In this document: piece by piece, positions 1 through 7,585 of the stretch | Layout of the letters: the number at the start of each line of letters is the position of its first letter | How positions within the stretch are numbered: position 1 is the stretch's first letter | Assembly (NCBI GenBank): GCA_002338715.1 | Contig: DDIR01000026.1 | Coordinates: 44,081-59,928 of the forward strand | Direction of reading: 5' to 3' | Length of the DNA stretch: 15,848 bases | From: Phycisphaerales bacterium UBA1845 | GTDB taxonomy: Bacteria > Planctomycetota > Phycisphaerae > UBA1845 | Notes under the pieces: generated by a model | What the model saw: only the letters and a program-made list of their open reading frames with translations | The model's database searches: none | Told to the model about the DNA's origin: nothing | Program-made: the position numbers and the translations under genes

Positions 1-2358
1 TCAAGCCGTTCGGCTCGCGATGCCTCCCGCGGGTTTTACGAAGTGGTCAACACCTGCAAGGACGTCGACGCCAACGGCGATCCCCTCTGCGATTGTGATG
101 TTGATGGCTACGTTCGTCCGAACATCGACACCACGCTCGACAACTGCGACGCCTGCACCGGTTACCAGATTGCGGGTAGCGGTTCGTTCGTGGTTCGCGG
201 CAACATCGACGCCAACCGTGACCTCGGCGATCCGAACTTCAGCACCAACGGTCCTCCCGTTACCAACCAAGCCGTCGCCGACTACCTCAACAATATCTTC
301 GACAGCACCGCAGCATTTGAAGGCAACGTGTTTGGCGGTGAGTGTCAAACCCCGGCTGGCGACAACGTGCTCGACAGCCTCGCATGTAGCGTGGCCGTTT
401 GCAGCAACGACAACAACGTGACCTGCACTGAAGATGATGACTGCGGTGCAGGAAACTCATGCGACGTTCTCGACTGTACCACCAATGCCGACTGCCTTGG
501 CGCCTCAGGCGTTTGCACCGAGGTTCGCTCATGCAGCTCCAACAACGACTGCGAATCAGGTGAATTCTGCGGCCAGATCGTCAACTCACCCGGTCAGGGC
601 TTGGCCGTTTCGTTCTTCCTGCCCAACGCGATCGATTGTGTCCACGAGTTGACCTCGCCACTTGATTACAACTCCACCGGAGCGTTCAATGAGTCGTTGC
701 AGGACTACACACGTCAATTCAACGGTCTCGGTTGGGGTGGCGATACGCCTGACTTCGGAACAGCAAATGTCGCCGGTCTGGTTCCGGGTCGCCTGGTCGT
801 CGCCGGTACGCCTTACACCGACGGTCAGTCAGCCGAATACATTTACTGGAACGGTGCAAACTACGTGACGATAGCAGCCGGTTCGGACATCTCGGTACGC
901 AACCGTATCGCTGGTGACTTCAACGAAGACTTCGCCCGCGACATCAACGATGCGACCGAAATGGTCAACGCCTACTACGCTCCACGTGCATGGCAGCAGA
1001 CGGCGGCTGCGATCGGTGCAGGTGCAACCGGTGACATGGCCGCAGACAACGCGATCCCCGAAGTCCTTGGTGACTTTGATGCCGACGGTCACTTCTCGAA
1101 AGAAGACCTTCGCTACTTCGCCGACGGTCTGGCGATGAGCGGCGGTTCGCTCAACCGCAAAGCCGGTGCGATCGCCATCGACGCACGCATTGCTGCGTTG
1201 GCACAGGATTACCCCTGGGCTGATACGAATGGTCTTCTCGTTAGCGCCCCAGCCGCCCCGTTTGGCGAGCCGGTGCACGCCGTTCCCGCAAGCATCGCCA
1301 ACTACCTCGGCAACACCGGCAATGCATACAAGAACGGTGACTTCCGCGGTGACATCGCCGGCGCCAGCCTGGAAGTTCAGGGGCGTCGTCCGAACGCCGG
1401 TGGCAAGCCGGCTGGTTGGGACGGCAAGATCGACGCAGCCGACATCGACTATGTCTGCGCCCAGTCGCAGTATGACTGGTCGAACATCGACGAAGCTGTC
1501 TTCATGGACCTCAGCGCCGACATGGACGGTGACCTCGACGTCGATGCCGACGACGTGACGGAACTCGTCGAAGTCATCCTCGTCACGAACTTCGGTGATG
1601 CCAACCTCGACGGCGCCATCGATGCAGCCGACCTCGCCATCGTTGACGACACGATCGACAACGATCCGACGGGATGCAACGCCAACCAGAGCTGTGGATG
1701 GGCCGACGGTGACTTCACCTGTGACGGTGTGGTTGATGGAACGGATCGCACGCTGGCTGGCGGTACCGGTGGATCACTCGATTTCACCGCAGTCGTTTCG
1801 ACTGGTAACCACAATGCCAACGGTTCATTCGGTGGTGGCGACCTCGACATTGCGATTGACGCAACGAGCGCCAGCAAGCCCGGATACATCGAACCACGTC
1901 AGTTCAGCGCTGCAGGCAACCTGTACGTTCGCGTGGACTTCGCCGAAGCCATTACCGGTGGTTCGGTCGTTTCAATCCCGGCACTGGCTAACTTGATTGC
2001 CACCCCGAGCGGCAGCAGCCTCGACATCACCTTTGATGCCCCGGCCAACGGTACCTGCTACAGTTTTGACATCACCGGAACGACGAGCGCAAGCAACTCA
2101 GTTGGTACGGGCAGTGCTGACGTTGACTTCTGCGTCTGCTACCAGGAAGGTGACATCAACTTTGACAGCTTCGTGAACACGGCCGACCGTTCGGTGGTTA
2201 CGCAGCCCGCAAACCTGTTCAACACGATGGACGCTGTTGGAATCACCGGCCCGCAGGTCGACTTGAACCGCGACGGTATCATGAACACGTCTGATCGTTC
2301 GGTCATCACCCAGCCGTCGAACCTGTTCAACGACTTCACGGCAGTGACTTGTCCGTAA
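1..2358 (+). CDS. Large secreted Asp/Cys-rich surface protein with dockerin-like calcium-binding repeats (5' end missing)
   Basis: The frame is open from the first base, so the gene starts upstream and its signal peptide is not visible; an internal GTG at 43 is not a credible start. About 785 codons remain, ending in TAA. Several EF-hand or dockerin-like loops are seen (for example SADMDGDLDVDADD near 1513, GDANLDGAIDAADL near 1594, DGDFTCDGVVDGTD near 1705), and the C-terminus carries two copies of a DRSVxTQPxNLFN element (2149-2223 and 2257-2331). Bases about 403-573 encode a cysteine cluster with DxDCxxGxxC-type spacing. Dockerin type I loops bind calcium and are frequent in planctomycete extracellular proteins, so a calcium-stabilised cell-surface or matrix role is likely. 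No catalytic domain is recognised. It stands alone, followed by a terminator at 2428. Confidence 0.85.
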   Translation, partial: SSRSARDASRGFYEVVNTCKDVDANGDPLCDCDVDGYVRPNIDTTLDNCDACTGYQIAGSGSFVVRGNIDANRDLGDPNFSTNGPPVTNQAVADYLNNIFDSTAAFEGNVFGGECQTPAGDNVLDSLACSVAVCSNDNNVTCTEDDDCGAGNSCDVLDCTTNADCLGASGVCTEVRSCSSNNDCESGEFCGQIVNSPGQGLAVSFFLPNAIDCVHELTSPLDYNSTGAFNESLQDYTRQFNGLGWGGDTPDFGTANVAGLVPGRLVVAGTPYTDGQSAEYIYWNGANYVTIAAGSDISVRNRIAGDFNEDFARDINDATEMVNAYYAPRAWQQTAAAIGAGATGDMAADNAIPEVLGDFDADGHFSKEDLRYFADGLAMSGGSLNRKAGAIAIDARIAALAQDYPWADTNGLLVSAPAAPFGEPVHAVPASIANYLGNTGNAYKNGDFRGDIAGASLEVQGRRPNAGGKPAGWDGKIDAADIDYVCAQSQYDWSNIDEAVFMDLSADMDGDLDVDADDVTELVEVILVTNFGDANLDGAIDAADLAIVDDTIDNDPTGCNANQSCGWADGDFTCDGVVDGTDRTLAGGTGGSLDFTAVVSTGNHNANGSFGGGDLDIAIDATSASKPGYIEPRQFSAAGNLYVRVDFAEAITGGSVVSIPALANLIATPSGSSLDITFDAPANGTCYSFDITGTTSASNSVGTGSADVDFCVCYQEGDINFDSFVNTADRSVVTQPANLFNTMDAVGITGPQVDLNRDGIMNTSDRSVITQPSNLFNDFTAVTCP

Positions 2359-2427
2359 TACTTTGGGCTCTGGCGAGTTCTTGAGATACCATCAAGTACT
2401 CGGATAGAACCAATCTCAATCCAAAAG

Positions 2428-2467
2428 GGCGAGGTCAGTCGATGCGGCTGGCCTCGCCTTTCTTGTT
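2428..2467 (+). terminator. Rho-independent terminator of the surface-protein gene
   Basis: An 11-bp stem (GGCGAGGTCAG with CTGGCCTCGCC, one G-U pair) closes a 9-nt loop. It is preceded by AAAA and followed by TTTCTTGTTT. It starts 70 bases after the TAA of the large surface protein, and no other gene intervenes. Confidence 0.85.
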
Positions 2468-2566
2468 TGCCGCGAGCGATTTCCCGAAAGTGGAATGAAC
2501 CTTCCGCCTTCGACGGCGTAATCACTTCAGAGCAAGTTTCGCGACAATAGAATCGGAAGCCATCGG

Positions 2567-2617
2567 GTGCGGAAAGGATTTTCCAGGAAATCCTTGTGCC
2601 CCCCGTACTTTCCGCGC
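2567..2617 (+). promoter_or_regulatory. Nested inverted repeat in the leader of the first membrane-protein gene
   Basis: An inner perfect 8-bp stem (AAGGATTT, loop TCCAGG, AAATCCTT, 2574-2595) sits inside an outer 10-bp stem (GTGCGGAAAG with CTTTCCGCGC, one wobble pair). The outer stem shares three bases with the inner one. It lies 38 bases before the ATG at 2655 and has no T-run, so it is more likely a leader RNA structure or operator than a terminator. Apart from this element and the terminator at 2428, the gap 2359-2654 shows nothing recognisable. Confidence 0.35.
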
Positions 2618-2654
2618 AAAGTGAGCGCGACCACATTCCTTGCGAGTGTAACTT

Positions 2655-3455
2655 ATGATCTCTTGGTTTAAACAACTCGACGAACTCCTGCGCGGCAAGC
2701 GGACCGAACCGGGGCAACTGGCTGAAGATCGTGTCAACCTTCCACTTCGCACTTTCGTTTCGCTGGCGATCATTCTCGGCGCACTGTACGGCTTCTTCAT
2801 GGGTTGGTATGCACTGCTCAATCGCGAGCCAGCCGACTACATGCAATTGCTGGCCGCCGTCATCAAACTTCCCGCGCTGTTCCTCTTGACGCTCGTCGTG
2901 ACATTCCCATCGCTCTACGTGTTTAATGCATTGGTCGGCTGCCGCATGACGATGACATCAACGTTGCGGCTGCTTGTCGGTGCGGTGGTCGTTAACGTCA
3001 CGGTTGCCGCATCGCTCGGACCGATTCTCGGGTTCTTCACGCTCAGTACGACGAGCTATCCGTTCATGATCGTGCTCAACATCGTCCTGCTCGCGGTGGC
3101 TGGTTTTGTCGCGCTCGGTTTTCTGCTTCACACGTTGCGACGTGTGGCGCTTCGGCCATTGAACTGGACCGAGTTGCCCAAAACGTCTTCAACTGAAGAC
3201 GAATCGGAAGACGACGCAGCGCGCATGCCCGGCCCGCTCGAACACATCGAAAGCGATCCGTCCGGACTCGGCCCGGCCAACAGCGTCTTTAAGATCTGGG
3301 TCTTGCTTTACGGATTGGTCGGTGCACAGATGGGTTGGCTACTGCGTCCGTTTATTGGCTCGCCCGATCTTCCGTTCGAGTGGTTCCGCGAGCGTGATGG
3401 CAATTTCTTCTCCGCGGCCATCGAACACCTCTCGCACCTGATCGGCGCAAACTAG
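2655..3455 (+). CDS. Polytopic membrane protein, first of a tandem paralogous pair
   Basis: This 266-residue protein has about five hydrophobic segments (roughly residues 31-52, 64-92, 102-126, 134-160 and 211-231) and an acidic Ser/Glu/Asp-rich loop at 175-204, before the last helix. Conserved blocks shared with the next gene are LYGxFMG (44-50), IKxP (70-73), NxLxGxR (91-97) and QMGWxLRPFxGSPDxP (225-240). No catalytic motif is seen. Some bacterial proteins with this C-terminal signature carry an automatic actin-binding WH2 label in databases. I recall this only loosely and it should not be taken as function. The ATG at 2655 has only a weak ribosome-binding site. The next gene follows after 19 bases, so the two probably form an operon. 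Confidence 0.8.
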   Translation: MISWFKQLDELLRGKRTEPGQLAEDRVNLPLRTFVSLAIILGALYGFFMGWYALLNREPADYMQLLAAVIKLPALFLLTLVVTFPSLYVFNALVGCRMTMTSTLRLLVGAVVVNVTVAASLGPILGFFTLSTTSYPFMIVLNIVLLAVAGFVALGFLLHTLRRVALRPLNWTELPKTSSTEDESEDDAARMPGPLEHIESDPSGLGPANSVFKIWVLLYGLVGAQMGWLLRPFIGSPDLPFEWFRERDGNFFSAAIEHLSHLIGAN

Positions 3456-3474
3456 GCCCAAGCGAGGTGAATCC

Positions 3475-4140
3475 ATGACGGGCGCACTTCTGCGAGTCGA
3501 TCAGTTCCTTCGAGGTGCGGGCCAATTTCACCCAGCCGCCAGCGCCCGCCGGCCTTGGTGGTGGCTGCCCTTGATGATCCTCAGTTTTGCGGCGCTGTAT
3601 GGCGCATTTATGGGCAGTTTCCACTACGTCACAGCCGCGAGAACATGGCAGGTTTTCTACTCCGCGATCAAGGTGCCGATGCTCTTGATCGCCACGTCGC
3701 TGCTATGCCTACCGGGGTTTTTCGTGATCAACACGCTGCTCGGTTTGCGCGACGACTTTCGCGAGTCGCTGCAGGCCATCTTCTCAGGGCAAGCCGGTCT
3801 GAGCGTTGTGCTCGCCGCCCTCGCGCCGATGACCCGCTTCTGGTATTTCTCGTCCGAAAGCTACCGAGGCGCCCTGCTCTTCAACGCGGCGATGTTCACG
3901 GTCGCCACGCTAGCCGGCCACCTCGTGTCAGCCCGCTATTACAAAGTCCTGATCGCCCGCCACCGCCACCACCGCATCGCCCACCGCGCCTGGCTCATCA
4001 CGTACGCTCTCGTCGGCATCCAGATGGGCTGGACCCTCCGCCCATTCGTAGGCTCGCCAGACGTCCCCACCTCATTTTTCCGAGACGAACCATTCAGCAA
4101 CGCATACATTGTGATCGTGCAGCTCGTTTTCGGTAGTTAA
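3475..4140 (+). CDS. Polytopic membrane protein, second of a tandem paralogous pair
   Basis: This 221-residue integral membrane protein has the same order of hydrophobic segments as the preceding gene, and the shared blocks LYGAFMG (41-47), IKVP (65-68), NTLLGLR (86-92) and QMGWTLRPFVGSPDVP (183-198), so it is a diverged tandem duplicate. It lacks the acidic loop of its paralogue and instead has a short basic His/Arg stretch at 160-171 before the last helix. A GAGGTG ribosome-binding site lies seven bases before the ATG. The 19-base gap to the upstream stop supports co-transcription. Both proteins end with an FFR-type motif followed by a short amphipathic tail. Function is unknown; a hetero-oligomeric membrane complex is a reasonable guess from the paired arrangement. 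Confidence 0.8.
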   Translation: MTGALLRVDQFLRGAGQFHPAASARRPWWWLPLMILSFAALYGAFMGSFHYVTAARTWQVFYSAIKVPMLLIATSLLCLPGFFVINTLLGLRDDFRESLQAIFSGQAGLSVVLAALAPMTRFWYFSSESYRGALLFNAAMFTVATLAGHLVSARYYKVLIARHRHHRIAHRAWLITYALVGIQMGWTLRPFVGSPDVPTSFFRDEPFSNAYIVIVQLVFGS

Positions 4141-4226
4141 TTGGTGCGGGCACACCGTGCTTCGCTCGGGCGGAAGTGCAGTCACTGATTGCGGGTGGAA
4201 TCACGATCTCATTACGAATCAACTCT

Positions 4227-5723
4227 ATGACAACCAACGCAATACGCACTCAGCCGGCAAGTCTTGGCAATGTTCTAATCGCAAGGAACAAAGTCTGTGA
4301 TCGGCGTTCGGCGTGCATCCAACTTTTCTTGATCGTCGTCTGGCACTGGACGGTCTTTGCGGGAACGCTCGATCTTGTCGAACAGGAGTTCAGATACCAC
4401 CCTTCGGATCGCGGATTGGCCATTGGCCGGATTCAACTCGAATTCCAATATATCGCCGAGTTTATCTGCAGTACGCCAGCCGCAACGGTCATGCTGGCTG
4501 TGGTCTGCGTTGAGGGCATCCTTTCGCTTGTTTGGTTTCGATTCGCAACGCGAAAACTCAAGCCGACGTTCAGCGTTTTCACCAAGTATTGGTGGCGCGC
4601 CTGCCTTTGGGGCACCTTCGGTTTACCGGTGACAAGCGTCATCATTGCCGAATTGTCCTGGGGCTATGACTTTGCAATCAACGCGCCCCTGCTTTGGGTC
4701 GTGTGTGCGGCAGTGGTTATTCCGATGCTGCTAAGGGCAGACCTGAACCGCAAGACGCAAGATCACTGCCTTCGATGTGGAAACGCGATGGCGTGCGGTC
4801 AACGACACTGCACCCATTGCGATCTCGAATTACCATTGCCTCAAATGCGCGTGAGTCGCTGGCGACCCGTCTGTCCCGACTGCGGGTATTCGATTCGCAG
4901 AGCCATCGAGCACCGGTGCCCGGAATGCGGCGTCCCATTCCCAACCGCATCAAAGTGCTTTCGCCGTTGGGCGACGCTGCGGTTATCGTGGGATCGACAG
5001 AGTCGTGAGTTCATCGGCAAAGCGTATCTGAAGTCACTCTTGCGCATCGTATTCACGCCCGCAAAAGCTGCCCGAGGGCTCGCCATTTCAGATCATTGGG
5101 GGCGCGCCGCAAGATGGACCTTGGCGCACCTGGCGCTCGTCGGCGTCGTTGCAACCTTATTGAGCAACGGACAGCAATACCTCATCTGGCTCATCCTAAA
5201 GCTGTACCCGTCAGCCGCGCAAAACCGGGCATTCCGGGTTTGGGATGAACATTCAACGGACCGAATGCTGACCTGGGCCGGTCAATCATTGTTGGCTTGG
5301 ATGATCGTTTTGTTTCTTACTGTAGCCATCGGTTGCCTCGTCAGTTATCTCGCCCCCAGACGACATCGCGCCGCGAAATTGGGTGGGATCAAGTGGAGTT
5401 TGTATGTCGTTCCGGTCATGTTTTTCGCGACCGTAGGAAGTTACCTGTGTGAGTCTTTGTTTGCGCGTCCGTATCTGGGTTGGCAGCAGGCGCAATCGGC
5501 GAGGGTAACGATCCCGTGGTACAATTTTCCGACCGAGGAAATGCCCGTGTTTGTCCCGGTTTTGACTTACGGGATATGGTGGGCAATCGGGTTGGCCGCT
5601 AACCAGTACAACGCGCGTCGAAGTTGCTTTGCGTTCCTGCCGTACTTGTGGGCATATTACGGAATCTGGTTCTTGTTGACGCGATTGCTCTTCCCGGTGG
5701 GTTCCTTGGAGACGCTTTTGTGA
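4227..5723 (+). CDS. Membrane protein with two cytosolic CxxC zinc ribbons
   Basis: The protein is 498 residues from the ATG at 4227. A GTG at 4176 would add 17 poorly supported residues. Hydrophobic helices lie near 30-48, 82-103, 125-143, 153-170, 298-324, 350-374, 388-409, 441-458 and 467-490. Between the first and second helix groups is a zinc-binding region with C181/C184, C195/C198, then C216/C219 and C231/C234; the last four form a CPDCG...CPECG ribbon of the type widespread in planctomycete membrane proteins. Such ribbons are presumed structural zinc sites, and I recognise no enzyme. The stop overlaps the next gene's GTG start (GTGA), indicating translational coupling and probably a joint function. 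Base composition looks less GC-rich than in the flanking genes. Confidence 0.75.
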   Translation: MTTNAIRTQPASLGNVLIARNKVCDRRSACIQLFLIVVWHWTVFAGTLDLVEQEFRYHPSDRGLAIGRIQLEFQYIAEFICSTPAATVMLAVVCVEGILSLVWFRFATRKLKPTFSVFTKYWWRACLWGTFGLPVTSVIIAELSWGYDFAINAPLLWVVCAAVVIPMLLRADLNRKTQDHCLRCGNAMACGQRHCTHCDLELPLPQMRVSRWRPVCPDCGYSIRRAIEHRCPECGVPFPTASKCFRRWATLRLSWDRQSREFIGKAYLKSLLRIVFTPAKAARGLAISDHWGRAARWTLAHLALVGVVATLLSNGQQYLIWLILKLYPSAAQNRAFRVWDEHSTDRMLTWAGQSLLAWMIVLFLTVAIGCLVSYLAPRRHRAAKLGGIKWSLYVVPVMFFATVGSYLCESLFARPYLGWQQAQSARVTIPWYNFPTEEMPVFVPVLTYGIWWAIGLAANQYNARRSCFAFLPYLWAYYGIWFLLTRLLFPVGSLETLL

Positions 5724-6601
5724 ATCGCTCATTGGAGAGAAACACCTACGAGCCACCGAGTGTCGAACGGCGCAGGATTGTGCTGACTCTTGTCGTCTGT
5801 ATTCTTGCAAGCGGCGCATGGCACGCATTCAAATCGACTCTCTTGCTTTCCGTGGCCAAGTCGAGTTTGGGGTACGACTGGCGTACACGACTGATAAAGG
5901 CAGCGTTTGAGCAAAAGGGCCTGCCGTCTAAGCGCGGCTCAAGCATTCACTGCCGGGACTCAGCCAACCCAAGTTGGTGTGTCATCACAGAACAAATTGA
6001 GCTTGAAAGTCCGCAGGAACTTCAGCATTCCGTATTCGCCTGCAACACGTTGATCCTTGATGGTGATTTCGCTATCAAAGGCAAATGCTTGCTCGATCAA
6101 AACGCGCAAGTCTACTATCCGAAGTATTGGGCTTCGCCAATCGCACTCGATTCCGAAGGGCACTGGTTGTTGCGCGTGGAGCTTGCTGTTATCCGTGCGG
6201 ACACGGCTTGGTCACACGTATATCACGCCGTTATTCGTTTGCATGAGGATTACAACGAGTTGATCTGGCTGAGCATGGTTGACTGGGACGCGCTGAACAA
6301 CGCAAAGATGTTGGTCTTGCCCTCATGGGAAGACAGCGATGGAGATGAGAATCCTGAACTCGTATACCGCAAAGCAATCTGGGCCCTCAATCCGAACGGA
6401 ATGGCCAGCTACAAGCCCACCGAGGCGTTGGCCATTTTTGAAATGTGCAATTCGACCGGACTGCTGGAGACAAGATTCCTGGAAGACGGGTTTGACCTGG
6501 TGCCCTGGACGCCGCCAACAAATGCGCCAATTCGAGTCGAACAGAACGAGATACTGGGCGACACATTTCGCGAATTAATGCCGCCACCCGATGAGGATTA
6601 G
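5720..6601 (+). CDS. Single-pass anchored protein of unknown function, coupled to the zinc-ribbon membrane protein
   Basis: Translation most likely starts at the GTG at 5720, which overlaps the upstream TGA by four bases (GTGA) and has a GGAG ribosome-binding site nine bases before it. The TTG at 5624 lies deep inside the upstream gene. The product is 293 residues: a charged N-terminus, one hydrophobic segment (about 19-36), then a soluble domain probably outside the cytoplasm. There are four cysteines in the middle (78, 87, 108, 123), so disulfides are possible. Residues 202-213 (WEDSDGDENPEL) resemble the Asp-rich calcium loop of FG-GAP or EF-hand-like proteins, but only once. I recognise no family. 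The gene ends in TAG, whose bases overlap the stop of the convergent scoA. Confidence 0.7.
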   Translation: MNRSLERNTYEPPSVERRRIVLTLVVCILASGAWHAFKSTLLLSVAKSSLGYDWRTRLIKAAFEQKGLPSKRGSSIHCRDSANPSWCVITEQIELESPQELQHSVFACNTLILDGDFAIKGKCLLDQNAQVYYPKYWASPIALDSEGHWLLRVELAVIRADTAWSHVYHAVIRLHEDYNELIWLSMVDWDALNNAKMLVLPSWEDSDGDENPELVYRKAIWALNPNGMASYKPTEALAIFEMCNSTGLLETRFLEDGFDLVPWTPPTNAPIRVEQNEILGDTFRELMPPPDED

Positions 6602-7302
6602 CTCCGTGGCCGGGTCGTGCGTTGTTCGATTCTCTTTTCGTAGTTCTTGCCCTCGAAGATGTAGTTGACGTAGATGCCTGGCGTGTGGACGTGGTCGGGG
6701 TCGATCTCGCCGACGGGGACGAGTTTTTCGACTTCGGCGATGGTGATCTTGCCGGCTTGGGCCATCATCGGGTTGAAGTTGCGGGCTGTCTTGTTGTAGA
6801 CGAGGTTGCCGCTTTCGTCGCCGATGTGGGCTTTGACGATGGCGAAGTCGGCGTGCAGCGCGTGCTCCATCAGATACGTCCGCCCGTTAAAGTCGCGCGT
6901 CTCTTTGCCTTCGCCCATTTTCGTACCGACAGCCGTCGGCGTGTAGAACGCTGGAATGCCAGCCGCCGCCGCTCGGATGCGTTCGGCCAGCGTCCCTTGC
7001 GGAACGAGATCCACTTCGAGTTCACCGCCAAGAAACTGCCGTTCAAACTCCGCGTTCTCACCGACGTAGCTCGAAATCATCTTCTTGATCTGCTTGGTTT
7101 GCAGCATCAACCCCAGCCCAAAATCATCGACGCCGCAGTTGTTGCTGATGATGGTCAGACCCTTCACGCCCGAGTCGCGGATCGCGATGATGCAGTGCTC
7201 GGGGATCCCGCAAAGTCCGAATCCGCCGGCCATGATGACCGCATTGTCACAGATGCCCGCCAGCTTGACGGCTTCCGCTGCGTTTTGAACCACCTTGTTC
7301 AT
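6598..7302 (-). CDS. scoA: 3-oxoacid (succinyl-CoA:acetoacetate) CoA-transferase, subunit A
   Basis: This 234-residue protein, full length for the family, belongs to CoA-transferase family I. The oxoacid CoA-transferase signature 1 is present at residues 19-34 (DNAVIMAGGFGLCGIP), and the SxNCGVDDFGLG and SYVGENAEFERQ blocks are well conserved. The alpha subunit pairs with a beta subunit (ScoB), which carries the catalytic glutamate, to move CoA from succinyl-CoA to acetoacetate in ketone-body or short-chain acid use. Here no beta subunit is adjacent: the gene ends in a convergent neighbour. A GGGAG ribosome-binding site lies about nine bases before the ATG, and a sigma-70-like promoter sits at 7359-7387. 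Related assignments such as acetate CoA-transferase alpha (AtoD) cannot be excluded without the partner. Confidence 0.9.
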   Translation of the reverse strand: MNKVVQNAAEAVKLAGICDNAVIMAGGFGLCGIPEHCIIAIRDSGVKGLTIISNNCGVDDFGLGLMLQTKQIKKMISSYVGENAEFERQFLGGELEVDLVPQGTLAERIRAAAAGIPAFYTPTAVGTKMGEGKETRDFNGRTYLMEHALHADFAIVKAHIGDESGNLVYNKTARNFNPMMAQAGKITIAEVEKLVPVGEIDPDHVHTPGIYVNYIFEGKNYEKRIEQRTTRPRS

Positions 7303-7358
7303 GCGAAGACTCCCGCTGACGTAGACAAACGATCCGCAATCGAATTGAAGCTGGGAAT

Positions 7359-7387
7359 ATTGTGTCTGCGGGTGGCCATGGCGTCAA
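7359..7387 (-). promoter_or_regulatory. Probable sigma-70-type promoter of scoA
   Basis: On the minus strand TTGACG (5/6 to consensus) and CACAAT (4/6) are separated by exactly 17 bases, and the -10 element ends 57 bases before the scoA ATG. The rest of the divergent gap 7303-7585 shows no equally good plus-strand promoter. Confidence 0.45.
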
Positions 7388-7585
7388 CGTGCGGACGGAT
7401 TGTGTGAAGTTTGCCGGTTTTTGCGATACGATGGTGGGCATCATAGGTTGCCCGGCTTGTTGGCAAATAATCGTTCGATTTGTGCGAATACACCAATGGT
7501 TGGCGGAGAACCTGGCGCAGGTCTAATCGGCGCATTTATCACGACCAGCGGACAATTCGCAATTCAGTCAAGAAGGAGACGCCTC

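Noticed and set aside
4176..4226. GTG at 4176 as the start of the zinc-ribbon membrane protein
   Set aside because: It would add 17 residues with no homology pattern, and the purine-rich bases are too close to the GTG. The ATG at 4227 is preferred, though neither has a strong site.
5624..5719. TTG at 5624 as the start of the gene ending at 6601
   Set aside because: It lies about 100 bases inside the upstream gene. The GTG at 5720, with GGAG nine bases before it and a GTGA overlap, is a much better start.
6622..7407. 261-codon open frame opposite scoA
   Set aside because: It is the antisense shadow of a strongly conserved enzyme. The Val/Asp-rich product has no recognisable motif.
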